This document shows, piece after piece, positions 1 through 8,264 of a DNA stretch of 64,000 nt; the first letter of the stretch is position 1, and every line of letters starts with the position of its first letter. The translations under genes and the position numbers were made by a program. The notes under the pieces were generated by a model. The model saw only the letters and a list, made by a program, of their open reading frames with translations. It ran no database searches and was not told where the DNA came from. This DNA comes from Aquaticitalea lipolytica (GTDB taxonomy: Bacteria > Bacteroidota > Bacteroidia > Flavobacteriales > Flavobacteriaceae). The DNA lies in contig NZ_BMIC01000001.1 of assembly GCF_014641635.1 (NCBI RefSeq), positions 124,001 through 188,000 on the forward strand, read 5' to 3'.

Positions 1-840
1 TGGGTTTCTAAATCCCATAGCATACATTCTAGATTTAGGAGAACGCGGACTGTTAGAGTCGTAAAATGGATTTGACGGAATTCCATCTCCTGTATTTGGA
101 TCTAATCGCAGCAATTTACCACAAAATGAGTTTATCATCTGACTTCTAAATGCGCCAACATTTTCTTCAGGTCGCATCATTCCATCATTAATAGCTTGCT
201 GGTAATAGGTATGACTTATACTCCCTGTATCTGTAGTACTATAACTTGCATTATCACCAGTTGTTAATAATAAAGTACCATCACTACCAAACATTATTGT
301 ACCTCCAGCATGCGACTCGTGAGTGATGGGAATACCTGTTGTAATACTTTCTCCTAAAAGAATAGTTCTGGTAGAATAATCTGTAGTCATTGGTGACTGA
401 AGATGGTTTAATTTATATCGTGTTAATCTGCTTATTGAAGCTTTATAATAATCATTTGTATTAGGATTATAATTAGCAGTACCGTAATAAAGAAGATGAT
501 GCCTATCTACAGTATAAAACAAATAAATTAATCCGTTAGTATTAAAATTTGGATCTAAACAAATACTTAACAAACCAAAATCTCTGTAGCTTGAAACCTC
601 GTCAGAAATATCTAAAACTGCATTGGCTTGCATAACATATTGAGTTCCATTCCAATTAAAAAGAAAAATTTGCCCAGCATTAGTCCAAACAAACATTTTA
701 CTACCATCTGAACTAAAAATAGTACCCATAGGTGATGCAAATGTTTCAGGAAGCGTAGTTGAAGAATAATCTTCAGGTAATTGAGCAAAAGTTAAGCAAA
801 AAAATAGTCCGAAGAAAAAGGATATATATAGCCTATTCAT
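1..840 (-). CDS. PQQ-dependent sugar dehydrogenase family protein (3' part beyond window)
   Basis: This reading frame is open from an ATG at 838-840 to the window edge, so only the N-terminal 280 residues are visible. It begins with a hydrophobic signal peptide ending near TFAQ. Below it are features of the glucose/sorbosone dehydrogenase beta-propeller family: an early ETFASPMG segment, LLSICLDPNF, ITHESHAGG with the family histidine, and GKLLRLDPNTGDGIPSNPFY. Such proteins are exported and oxidise sugars or aldoses, usually with PQQ. Flavobacterial members often carry a C-terminal T9SS sorting tag, which cannot be checked here. TATATTTG on the minus strand at 896-903 could be its -7 box, but no -33 element was seen. 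Confidence 0.85.
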   Translation of the reverse strand, partial: MNRLYISFFFGLFFCLTFAQLPEDYSSTTLPETFASPMGTIFSSDGSKMFVWTNAGQIFLFNWNGTQYVMQANAVLDISDEVSSYRDFGLLSICLDPNFNTNGLIYLFYTVDRHHLLYYGTANYNPNTNDYYKASISRLTRYKLNHLQSPMTTDYSTRTILLGESITTGIPITHESHAGGTIMFGSDGTLLLTTGDNASYSTTDTGSISHTYYQQAINDGMMRPEENVGAFRSQMINSFCGKLLRLDPNTGDGIPSNPFYDSNSPRSPKSRMYAMGFRNP

Positions 841-940
841 AATCAAAATTAATTTGAATTAATAATAAATTATTGGCTATTAATCAATTACAATTCAAAT
901 ATAGTACTTATTTTGAAGTATTAATATTCACTTGAAAAAA

Positions 941-1831
941 TTACGCTTGCTTTTTTACTACTTTTTTAGTTTGAACTTTCTTTTTGTTAAAACTTGCTTG
1001 ATTAAAAAAGTCTAAAATAACATTAATCTTTTCGAAAGGAATTGAGGATATTTCGTGTTTACCTCCTTTTACTGCGTATAAATAATAAGAAGAATCTAGC
1101 TCCTTAAGTTTTTTTGCAATAACGTAAGACCCATCTAACTTTAAATAGCCAGGCTTACTAAAATCGCATTTGTGATGTGAAGCGCTATAATATGGAACTA
1201 ACCTATCACTAGTGCCATGAAATAGCATGGTAGGAATAGCATTGTTTTTATTAATATAATCTGCAGTTAAAACAGCACCAGATAATGATAGAATACCTGC
1301 AAATTTCAACTCATTATACTTAGGTGAGTCTTTTAAAAAGTAATCTTTTAAATATACAGCGTTTAAAACCACTTCTGCTCCTGCACTACTCCCACCTGCA
1401 ATCATTTTTGTTCTATCTACATTAAAAGCCTTACTGTTTTTATATATGTATAACGAAGCATCTAAATAATCTATAATTGCATTTTTAAATGTTGAAATTT
1501 TCTCTTCTTTAGTACACTCGCAACCAAAACCTGTACTTTCTCCTTTACGCGTTAAACGATAAGAAATTGAAACACCAATGAACCCCTTTTGAGTTACTAT
1601 TTCAGCTAGTTTTTTTTCGCTAGAATTATCTCTATTGCCACTCATAAAACTCCCTCCATGCATCCAAATTAATACTGGAAGTGAGTCTGAAGCTGTTAAA
1701 TTATCTGGCGTATAAACATCTAGTTTTAAGGTATCTTTACCTATAATAGAATATACATAGGTTTTTTTAGTTTGTGAAAAACCAGTAAAAAACAAGAATA
1801 AAAAAATAATAAATAAGAAGCTTTTCTTCAC
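941..1831 (-). CDS. Exported alpha/beta hydrolase (esterase/lipase family)
   Basis: A 296-residue protein with an N-terminal signal peptide (about 1-20). It has the oxyanion-hole motif HGGSF at 58-62 and a GSSAG nucleophile elbow with Ser149, followed by HGTSDRLVP (likely acid residue) and KGGKHE (likely catalytic histidine). This is the layout of carboxylesterase / hormone-sensitive-lipase-like hydrolases, and the substrate cannot be told. A Cys pair (GFGCEC) lies between strand and elbow. A clear paralogue sits at 23332-24240, so two copies bracket the stress-gene cluster. It diverges from the universal stress gene at 1986. The palindrome between them has a matching -7 box only on the plus side, so its own promoter is not identified. 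Confidence 0.85.
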   Translation of the reverse strand: MKKSFLFIIFLFLFFTGFSQTKKTYVYSIIGKDTLKLDVYTPDNLTASDSLPVLIWMHGGSFMSGNRDNSSEKKLAEIVTQKGFIGVSISYRLTRKGESTGFGCECTKEEKISTFKNAIIDYLDASLYIYKNSKAFNVDRTKMIAGGSSAGAEVVLNAVYLKDYFLKDSPKYNELKFAGILSLSGAVLTADYINKNNAIPTMLFHGTSDRLVPYYSASHHKCDFSKPGYLKLDGSYVIAKKLKELDSSYYLYAVKGGKHEISSIPFEKINVILDFFNQASFNKKKVQTKKVVKKQA

Positions 1832-1923
1832 TTTACTTTATCAGGTTTAATAATTGACGAATGTAGTTCTATTTTAACATTACAAACAATCTTATTAGCA
1901 ATTAATTAACTAAAATTTTATAA

Positions 1924-1966
1924 TGACTAATATCATGTTATTTTGACAGAATCTCTTGTAGTTTTA
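1924..1966 (+). promoter_or_regulatory. FNR-type box plus -7 element for usp at 1986
   Basis: Palindrome TGACTAATATCA at 1924-1935 followed after 23 bp by TAGTTTTA at 1959-1966, a 7/8 match to the Bacteroidota -7 consensus TAnnTTTG. The centre-to-centre distance is 33 bp, the class-II activator geometry also seen at eight other promoters here. The start codon lies 19 bp after the -7 box. Confidence 0.75.
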
Positions 1967-1985
1967 CTAAACTAAAATTATTAAA

Positions 1986-2825
1986 ATGAAACATATATTA
2001 CTTCTTACAGATTTTTCAGATAACTCAAAAAATGCTATTAAATATGCTCTGAACTTTTTTAATGATGAATTATGCACATTTTATTTATTATATGTTCAAA
2101 GCTCTAAGTCTTATACTACTGACGATTTAATGACAAATGGCAATACAACGGTTTACGATTCAATAATAAAAAAGTCAAAACATAAATTAGAGAAACTTAT
2201 TGTTAGCCTTACATCAGAGTTTACTAATAAAAACCATAGTTTTCAAGCTATTGTTGATTATGATTCACTTACCGATTCTATAAAGCAAATTATTAAGTCT
2301 AAAAAAATTGATCTTATTGTTATGGGTACAAATGGTGTTACTGGTGCTAAAGAAGTAGTTTTTGGTAGTAATACAATAAATGTTATAAGACATATAAACT
2401 GCAATACTTTAGTTATACCAGAAGGTTTTAATTATGCTAAAAAACCAAAAGACATACTATTGCCTTTAGATGAGAATGATTCTTTACAGGGAGCTAAATT
2501 TAATGAGGTTGCTAAACTTATAAAAAAGTATAAATTATTATTTCATGCTTTAAGAATTAATCCAATTGGAAAACCGTCTATCATAGAAAATGCTGATACT
2601 AAAACTATTAGTGATATTTTAAAAGGCAAGCGCTTTAAGCATCATATAGTAAATAATATACCTATGCATTATGTTGTTGACTGCTATTTACAAACTAACA
2701 CAATAGATTTCATGTCGTTAATTGTACAAAAAGAGTCTTTGTTTGAAAGATTTTTTATAGGATCACCAACAACTCAGATTAGCAATAAATTAAGAGTGCC
2801 TTTATTAATACTTCACAGTAACTAA
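1986..2825 (+). CDS. Universal stress protein, tandem UspA domains
   Basis: A 279-residue cytosolic protein made of two Usp domains (about 1-145 and 150-279). The first begins ILLLTDFSDNSKNAIKYAL and carries the complete nucleotide-binding motif GTNG-x9-GSN (G-x2-G-x9-G-S). The second lacks this motif and is probably structural. Tandem Usp proteins bind ATP and modulate survival under starvation or low energy, but individual targets are rarely known. It is single, on the plus strand, driven by the FNR-type promoter at 1924-1966. Its stop overlaps the stop of the convergent permease gene by 4 nt. It is related to the minus-strand usp genes at 7340-11751. Confidence 0.92.
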   Translation: MKHILLLTDFSDNSKNAIKYALNFFNDELCTFYLLYVQSSKSYTTDDLMTNGNTTVYDSIIKKSKHKLEKLIVSLTSEFTNKNHSFQAIVDYDSLTDSIKQIIKSKKIDLIVMGTNGVTGAKEVVFGSNTINVIRHINCNTLVIPEGFNYAKKPKDILLPLDENDSLQGAKFNEVAKLIKKYKLLFHALRINPIGKPSIIENADTKTISDILKGKRFKHHIVNNIPMHYVVDCYLQTNTIDFMSLIVQKESLFERFFIGSPTTQISNKLRVPLLILHSN

Positions 2826-3553
2826 ATTTTAATATTCATAACACTAATAATACCAATTAATAAAATAAGTATTAAAACAAGGTTTCTAAATTGCTCTTGA
2901 GACATTTTATTAAGTATTAGTTTACCAATCCAAGTTCCAACAACGCTAACCACTAATAATATTGGCACTAAATATAAGTGCTCTTTACGCATATACCCAT
3001 TAAAATAATATACTATAGATCTGCTAAAGTCTATACCTAAATCTATAACTGCAGAGGTGGCAATAAATTTATTTTTATCCATTTTAAAAGCAGCTAAAGT
3101 TATACCTCTAATTGCTCCTCCAGTGCCTAATAATCCTGCACTTAATCCTGATAACGAGCCTCCTATTATTGCATTTCTTGTCTTTGGAAGTATTTTTAAT
3201 TGTTTAAAAATTAAAAAAAGTAAGCTTAATATAATTAAGAATACTCCCAGAATATACGTTAATATTTTAGGGTCTAAATACTTACTAAAATACGCGCCAA
3301 TAGACACAAAAATTATTGCTGGAACACCTAAATACAGAACTATTCTTTTATCTAACCCTTTTTTAAAAAATGCAATTTTAGTAACATTACTAGATAAATG
3401 GTAAAGTGCTGTTATGCCTAATACAGATTGAAAATCAAAAAACATATTAGCAATGGGAACAAAAAATACTGATGAGCCAAAACCACCAATTGTTCCCAAA
3501 ATTTCTGCCAATATTGAAAGTATAATAAATATAGGAAGATATCTTGTTATCAT
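2822..3553 (-). CDS. TauE/SafE-family membrane permease
   Basis: A 243-residue hydrophobic protein with about seven or eight predicted membrane helices. It has the internal pseudo-repeat of the TauE/SafE (DUF81) family: GTIGGFGSSVFFVP near the N-terminus and GGSLSGLSAGLLGTGGAIRG in the second half. These inner-membrane proteins export or import small organosulfur or sulfite-like anions, and the substrate is unknown here. It converges on usp 1986-2825 with a 4-nt overlap. I found no FNR-type box upstream, so it may not belong to the surrounding regulon. Confidence 0.85.
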   Translation of the reverse strand: MITRYLPIFIILSILAEILGTIGGFGSSVFFVPIANMFFDFQSVLGITALYHLSSNVTKIAFFKKGLDKRIVLYLGVPAIIFVSIGAYFSKYLDPKILTYILGVFLIILSLLFLIFKQLKILPKTRNAIIGGSLSGLSAGLLGTGGAIRGITLAAFKMDKNKFIATSAVIDLGIDFSRSIVYYFNGYMRKEHLYLVPILLVVSVVGTWIGKLILNKMSQEQFRNLVLILILLIGIISVMNIKI

Positions 3554-3589
3554 GCTTTAAATATTATTACTAGATATCTTAACTTAAGG

Positions 3590-4036
3590 TTAGTGTCTGT
3601 CAATTAATCTTAATTTTTCTGATTTCATTATTTTTTTAATCATTCTGAATAGATGAGTTTTTATGGCTTTATAATCTTTAAAAAAATCACTAACTAGAAT
3701 GATAAGATCTTTATGTTCTTTTTTGAAATTTTCTTCTTCTTTTGGCTGATCTATTCCATCTAATAAAATTTTTATATCATTTTTGTGAGTTTTAACAGAT
3801 TCAATAAGTAAGTTATTACGCTTTTGAGATTTATTTAATACATCCACCATTTCTTTAGTTTCTGAAAACTCTTTATCGTTAATTAATTGAAGCGTGTAAG
3901 TTTTAATAATATCTTCAAAAAATAAATGCTCGTCTTTAATGAAACTTAACTCTGAAAGCCATTTTTTTGACTCCTCATACATTTCATCAGCACTTAGCCA
4001 TTCTAAATATTTTACCTGTGTTTTTGTAGTAATCAT
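3590..4036 (-). CDS. Hypothetical helical protein in the stress cluster
   Basis: A 148-residue, highly charged and probably all-helical cytosolic protein (many Lys, Glu and Asp, no membrane segment, no metal-binding motif). I do not recognise a family. It lies downstream of hsp20 on the same strand, separated by a strong hairpin (4052-4099), so it is either transcribed by read-through from the hsp20 promoter or has its own promoter that I could not find. Location among Usp and Hsp20 genes suggests a stress role by association only. Confidence 0.6.
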   Translation of the reverse strand: MITTKTQVKYLEWLSADEMYEESKKWLSELSFIKDEHLFFEDIIKTYTLQLINDKEFSETKEMVDVLNKSQKRNNLLIESVKTHKNDIKILLDGIDQPKEEENFKKEHKDLIILVSDFFKDYKAIKTHLFRMIKKIMKSEKLRLIDRH

Positions 4037-4051
4037 GATAATAGGTGTTTA

Positions 4052-4099
4052 AAATAATGCAGAAAGTTGTTTTTATAATAAACTCTTTCTGCATTATTT
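4052..4099 (-). terminator. 15-bp perfect hairpin after hsp20
   Basis: Arms AAATAATGCAGAAAG (4052-4066) and its exact reverse complement (4085-4099) enclose an 18-nt loop. It lies just after the hsp20 stop codon on the minus strand. The T-run after the stem is short (TTTT), so it may be a partial terminator or a 3'-end stabilising hairpin that lowers expression of the gene at 3590-4036. Confidence 0.6.
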
Positions 4100-4104
4100 G
4101 ATAA

Positions 4105-4551
4105 TTACATTATTTCAATTTTCTTTTTTGGATTTGCTTTAGTTTCTTCCTTTTTTAAAAGATTTAACTTTAAAATACCATCATTGTATGTTGCTTGCAC
4201 TTTTTTGTCTGTATTAACATTAGTAGGTAATTTTAAAGATCTTTTAAAAGAATTGTAGCTAAACTCCTTTCGAGTGTAATTATCTTCTTTGTTTTCTTTT
4301 TCTGTACTTTTTTCTCCGCAAACATTAAGCATATTACCATTAATTGAAACATCAAAGTCCTTTTTATTAAATCCAGGTGCTGCAAATTCAATTTCATAAT
4401 CTGCATCATTTTCTTTAATATTCATTGCTGGTGTAATGCTATCGTTTACAAAAAAGTCATCATCAAAAAACACTTCATCGCTTAAAAAGTTTTTTAAGCT
4501 ATTATTCCAAGGGAATAATCTGTTTCTGTTGTTAAATTTTACGAGTGTCAT
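4105..4551 (-). CDS. Hsp20 / alpha-crystallin small heat-shock protein
   Basis: A 148-residue protein of usual length for bacterial small heat-shock proteins. The N-terminal arm (1-40) is rich in aromatic residues. The alpha-crystallin domain spans about 42-138, with AAPGFNKKDFDV and a terminal strand YNDGILKLNLLKKEE that matches the conserved NGVL-type motif. The C-terminal tail KKIEIM provides an I-x-I anchor. It acts as an ATP-independent holdase for unfolding proteins. It is driven by an FNR-type promoter (4590-4632) rather than an obvious heat-shock element, which is unusual and fits control by low oxygen or energy. Confidence 0.93.
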   Translation of the reverse strand: MTLVKFNNRNRLFPWNNSLKNFLSDEVFFDDDFFVNDSITPAMNIKENDADYEIEFAAPGFNKKDFDVSINGNMLNVCGEKSTEKENKEDNYTRKEFSYNSFKRSLKLPTNVNTDKKVQATYNDGILKLNLLKKEETKANPKKKIEIM

Positions 4552-4589
4552 AATAATTTTACTTTAAAAGTTAAACTTATATTACAACA

Positions 4590-4632
4590 CTAATTTATTG
4601 ATGAAAATTATAATTTAAAATGATAATTATCA
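4590..4632 (-). promoter_or_regulatory. FNR-type box plus -7 element for hsp20
   Basis: Perfect palindrome TGATAATTATCA at 4621-4632. On the minus strand a 7/8 -7 box (TAAATTAG, 4597-4590) follows after 23 bp, the common spacing of this set. It is the weakest -7 box of the nine. Confidence 0.65.
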
Positions 4633-4671
4633 GTTAGTTAAAATAATTAACTATAAATTACAAGCGCTTTA

Positions 4672-6045
4672 TTACAGAATAATTTTTTCTACATCTGTAA
4701 GTTTAGGAATATGAACATTCCAGTTGTAAGTCGCTTTAATTTTTACTCTAAATGCATCGAGTGCTGTTGGCTCTCCATGAATTAAATATACTTTCTCTGG
4801 AATATTTTTAATAGTACCCATCCAATTAATTAAGTCATTTTGATCAGCATGTGCAGATAAGCTTTCAATATTTTTAATAGTGGCTTTTACAGGATAATAT
4901 TTTCCGAAAAAGCGAATTTCATGAGCTCCTTCTTGCAACAATCTACCTCGAGTGCCTTCTGCTTGATAACCGACTAGTAATACTGTTGTTAGTGGATTAT
5001 CAATTAATTGCTGTAAATATGTTAAAACCCTTCCTCCTGTTACCATTCCGCTTCCTGCAATTACTATTTTAGAACGTTTATCATCAATAGTTTCCCAAGT
5101 TTCTTTATACGATTGAATAATATTTACATGATTACACATTTCATTATATTCATTAACCGATAATTTATGCCATTTTGGAAATCTACTAAATACATCTAAA
5201 ACATTGTTGCCCATTGGACTATCTATAAAAATAGGAATATTGGGTATTTTATTTTTCTTATATAATTTCCATAAAATATACATAAGCGTTTGCAAACGCT
5301 CAACAGCGAAGCTTGGTATTATTAAATTTCCTTTTTTATTAATGGTATCTTTTACGATGTTAGCGATTATTGTTTCTACATCTTCTTCTGGGTGTAGTTT
5401 ATTTCCATAAGTGCTTTCAATAAATAGAAAATCTGCCCATTCTGGAGTTTTAGGATCATCTAATAAATAGTCATTACTACGACCAATATCTCCAGAAAAA
5501 ACAAATCGTTTTCCATTAATATCTAATTCTATAAATGTTGCTCCAATTATATGTCCATTGAATTGAAATCGGTATGATATGTTATTTGATATTGTAATCC
5601 ATTTATCTTCCATTTCTACCTGAAACAATTTTATTGCTTTTTCTGCATCTTTTACAGTGTAAAAAGGTAATGCTGGATTATGTTTGCTATAATTTTCTTT
5701 ATTAGCTTTTTCAGCTTCTTCTTCATGTATTTTAGCACTGTCTTTAAGTATAATTTCTGCAATGGCCAATGTTGGTGCTGTTCCAATAATTTGTCCTTTA
5801 AAACCCTGTTTAATTAGTCTTGGTAAATACCCAACATGATCTAAATGCCCATGAGTAAGCAGAACAGCATCTATATTTGCCACATCTATTGGAAGGTCAA
5901 CCCAGTTAAGTTCTCTTAACTCTTTAAGCCCTTGAAACATTCCGCAATCTATTAGTATGTTTTTTTCAGAAGTTTCTATTAAAAACTTTGAACCTGTAAC
6001 TGTACCTGATGCTCCTAAAAAATTAATTTTGGCATATTTTTCCAT
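4672..6045 (-). CDS. Beta-CASP metallo-beta-lactamase-fold ribonuclease
   Basis: 457 residues. An N-terminal metallo-beta-lactamase domain carries the zinc motif THGHLDH, then SGDIG and ESTYGN. This is followed by the beta-CASP insertion and the C-terminal RNA-specificity segment with AGSGMVTGGR, SLSAHADQ and VYLIHGEP. This is the layout of the RNA-cleaving CPSF73/YsgA-like group, which cut or trim RNA using two zinc ions. It is the last gene of a four-gene unit (usp, eRF1-like, ATP-cone nuclease, this gene) with 10-33 bp gaps, presumably co-transcribed from the FNR-type promoter at 8220-8262. RNA turnover during energy stress is the likely role (inference). Confidence 0.9.
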   Translation of the reverse strand: MEKYAKINFLGASGTVTGSKFLIETSEKNILIDCGMFQGLKELRELNWVDLPIDVANIDAVLLTHGHLDHVGYLPRLIKQGFKGQIIGTAPTLAIAEIILKDSAKIHEEEAEKANKENYSKHNPALPFYTVKDAEKAIKLFQVEMEDKWITISNNISYRFQFNGHIIGATFIELDINGKRFVFSGDIGRSNDYLLDDPKTPEWADFLFIESTYGNKLHPEEDVETIIANIVKDTINKKGNLIIPSFAVERLQTLMYILWKLYKKNKIPNIPIFIDSPMGNNVLDVFSRFPKWHKLSVNEYNEMCNHVNIIQSYKETWETIDDKRSKIVIAGSGMVTGGRVLTYLQQLIDNPLTTVLLVGYQAEGTRGRLLQEGAHEIRFFGKYYPVKATIKNIESLSAHADQNDLINWMGTIKNIPEKVYLIHGEPTALDAFRVKIKATYNWNVHIPKLTDVEKIIL

Positions 6046-6055
6046 GTTTTCAAGA

Positions 6056-6895
6056 TTATGAATTACAAAGGGTTTTAACTTCTTTTAATATGTTTTGTTT
6101 TCTGGTTTCTGAAACTCCTAAGTGATCTAAATAAAATGAATCTCCTATTAAATCTCTACATAAAACAACATCTCTACTTAACAAAAATTGTTTTTCTCTA
6201 TTAGTAAGCAATGTAGAAACTGTTATAGGATATAAGCCTAATCTGTCTATTCTATCTTTTAATGCGTCTCCTTTAGGATAGTCCCAACTTAACAAATGCA
6301 GCCCAACACATTTACCATACTTTAAAGCATCTTCTGTAAATCTTGTATTTGTTACAACCCAACATTCATTTAAATCTGTTTCTTGTGGTTTTAAATCCCA
6401 ATGGGTTTTTACATCTTTAAATCGTGATGCGATATATAAAGGCACTTTAACATTACAGTTTCTTCCTTCTTCACTATGAAATTTACATTCAATTATTATA
6501 GTATTCCCATTTTTACTTGCCACAACATCTATTTCATGGGTAACACATTTTCCTTGTAAAATCTGACCTACTTTAGTATTAAATCCAGAATATTTTAAAA
6601 CAGCACTAACAAAATTCTCAAAAGGATATCCTGTTGGACCAAACTCATAAATGGCTTTTTTTAATTTATACCTAGAAGCATAATGGCTATTTTGCTTTTT
6701 GAGTAATGCAAATGCTCTGTTGTAAATCTCTTTGGTTGATATACCTTGATATAACTCATCTCTTACAGAATTTAAAATCTGATCTATTACAGTTTTACTT
6801 GCTCCAGATTTACTTAAAGAATTACGAAGTTTGTCTAAAGAAAACCTAACTTTTTCACCAGAAGATTTTGTGACATCTATTTCTTTAAATTTCAT
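6056..6895 (-). CDS. ATP-cone / PD-(D/E)XK nuclease fusion
   Basis: 279 residues in three parts. Residues 1-90 form an ATP-cone like that of NrdR and ribonucleotide reductases (starts with KSSGEKVRFSLDKL). Residues 95-190 form a restriction-endonuclease-like fold with the catalytic run HEIDVVASKNGNTIIIECKF (Asp, then E-x-K). Residues 230-279 are a short helical C-terminus ending RDLIGDSFYLDHLGVSE, perhaps helix-hairpin-helix-like. The fusion suggests a nuclease gated by ATP or dATP level. It sits 10 bp upstream of the beta-CASP RNase and downstream of the eRF1-like gene, in a stress operon rather than a restriction locus. Substrate (DNA or RNA) is unknown. Confidence 0.8.
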   Translation of the reverse strand: MKFKEIDVTKSSGEKVRFSLDKLRNSLSKSGASKTVIDQILNSVRDELYQGISTKEIYNRAFALLKKQNSHYASRYKLKKAIYEFGPTGYPFENFVSAVLKYSGFNTKVGQILQGKCVTHEIDVVASKNGNTIIIECKFHSEEGRNCNVKVPLYIASRFKDVKTHWDLKPQETDLNECWVVTNTRFTEDALKYGKCVGLHLLSWDYPKGDALKDRIDRLGLYPITVSTLLTNREKQFLLSRDVVLCRDLIGDSFYLDHLGVSETRKQNILKEVKTLCNS

Positions 6896-6928
6896 AATTA
6901 TAATTCAAGTATTTTATTTGAGTGTTGT

Positions 6929-7327
6929 TTATTTAGAATTGAAAAATTCTTTTACCAAAGCTATAACTTGGTTGTCTGTCATGCTATCAGCTTTTTCTAC
7001 ACCTTTAATTTTTTTAGCTACATCAGGATATAGTTCATGAAGAACTTTATTAAACTTTTCATTTGTTTGTGCTGGCCCAAATAGTGCAATTGCATCAGCA
7101 TCTTTAATCTTTAAAACAATGTTTTTAAAGTAGTTTTTAAATTGATGCTTTTCGCGTTCTAAAAATTTTCTGTCTTTAGCAATTTCCTGATGACCACCAA
7201 GTAATCTGCTTGATGTTGCCTTAAAATCTTCAATTTCAGAGTTAATTATTTCTAAAACTTCTTTTCCATTATTTAAGGTTACCACAATTGCTTTATCTCT
7301 ATCTAACCAAACTCCTGTATTTTTCAT
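6929..7327 (-). CDS. Small protein resembling bacterial/archaeal eRF1-type (baeRF) domains
   Basis: 132 residues, no signal or membrane segment. The start (GVWLDRDKAIVVTLNNGKE) and the run ALFGPAQTNEKFNKVL resemble pieces of release-factor-like proteins, in which a GP-x-x-x-x-x-F segment precedes a helix. I have only pattern-level support, so the family call is tentative. It lies 13 bp after a usp gene and 33 bp before the ATP-cone nuclease, suggesting one operon. Proteins of this kind have been proposed to act on stalled or hibernating ribosomes, but nothing in this sequence shows activity. Confidence 0.55.
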   Translation of the reverse strand: MKNTGVWLDRDKAIVVTLNNGKEVLEIINSEIEDFKATSSRLLGGHQEIAKDRKFLEREKHQFKNYFKNIVLKIKDADAIALFGPAQTNEKFNKVLHELYPDVAKKIKGVEKADSMTDNQVIALVKEFFNSK

Positions 7328-7339
7328 AATTCTTTATTT

Positions 7340-8194
7340 TTAATTTCTTAAATCATGCATTACTAATATTGGTTTTTTAGAAAAGAACGTTATTTCTTTG
7401 ACTAATGGCTGAGTTAAAACACTTCCAAAAAATGCATGTTTTTTATTTATAAATGCTACCATATCGCTACCTCTACTCTCTACAAAACAGTTAATTGCCA
7501 TACTTAAGTCTGTATTACTCAATGAGTGGAATGAAAAGTCGATACCTTCAAAATATTCTTCTAAAAGTTTCTTATTATCTATTTGCTTTTGACTTAATTT
7601 TTCTTCAATTGCAACATGTAAAAACCTAACTGATGCTTTATTATCTTTTGCTAATTCTATAAGGCAGTTTAACTCGCGTCTTTTAAAATGTGTTTTATAA
7701 CTTGTTGTAAAAACTATTTCTTTTGGCGCTATATTAAGTACGCCTGGCGGAACAACTATAACTGGACAATTACGCGATTTTTCCATAACATATATTGCAT
7801 TACTACCATAAAAAATACTTCTTGAATTAGTTTGACCTTTAGTTCCCATTATTACAATTTCTATATCCTTTTCTTCTATTGTGTTTTTTATGGCTTCTAG
7901 CGGACTATTATATACAGATATAGCAAAAAAATTATGCTTAGGCTTTTTTAAACCTTGCAATGTAATTTTATCTAACAGCTTTGCTATTTGGCCTTCAGAC
8001 TCTTGCTTAGCTGTTTCATATTTCTCTTCACCTGGTTCTGGCACTAACAGATTATCAAATAAATATGTTGGTACTGAGAAAGCGTTTAGTATATAAAAAT
8101 CACAAGCTTTATTTTTATATAGCTCTAATGCATATTTTATAGCATTCCAAGCATTAGCAGAAAAATCTGTTGGCAATAACACTTTATGTTTCAT
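7340..8194 (-). CDS. Universal stress protein, tandem UspA domains
   Basis: 284 residues, two Usp domains. The N-terminal domain has VLLPTDFSANAWNAIKYAL and the complete nucleotide motif GTKG-x9-GSN. The second domain lacks it. It is the first gene of the operon that continues through the eRF1-like, ATP-cone nuclease and beta-CASP genes. The FNR-type promoter at 8220-8262 lies directly upstream, with the -7 box 26 bp from the start codon. Likely a cytosolic ATP-binding stress modulator. Confidence 0.92.
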   Translation of the reverse strand: MKHKVLLPTDFSANAWNAIKYALELYKNKACDFYILNAFSVPTYLFDNLLVPEPGEEKYETAKQESEGQIAKLLDKITLQGLKKPKHNFFAISVYNSPLEAIKNTIEEKDIEIVIMGTKGQTNSRSIFYGSNAIYVMEKSRNCPVIVVPPGVLNIAPKEIVFTTSYKTHFKRRELNCLIELAKDNKASVRFLHVAIEEKLSQKQIDNKKLLEEYFEGIDFSFHSLSNTDLSMAINCFVESRGSDMVAFINKKHAFFGSVLTQPLVKEITFFSKKPILVMHDLRN

Positions 8195-8219
8195 GATATA
8201 TAATATTAATTATGCCTTA

Positions 8220-8262
8220 TAAAATTAATTTATACATAACTAATTTTCAATGATATATATCA
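8220..8262 (-). promoter_or_regulatory. FNR-type box plus -7 element for the usp/RNase operon
   Basis: Perfect palindrome TGATATATATCA at 8251-8262. On the minus strand TAATTTTA (8227-8220, 7/8 to TAnnTTTG) follows after 23 bp. It overlaps the end of the upstream operon, whose last stop is at 8265. Confidence 0.75.
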
Positions 8263-8264
8263 GT

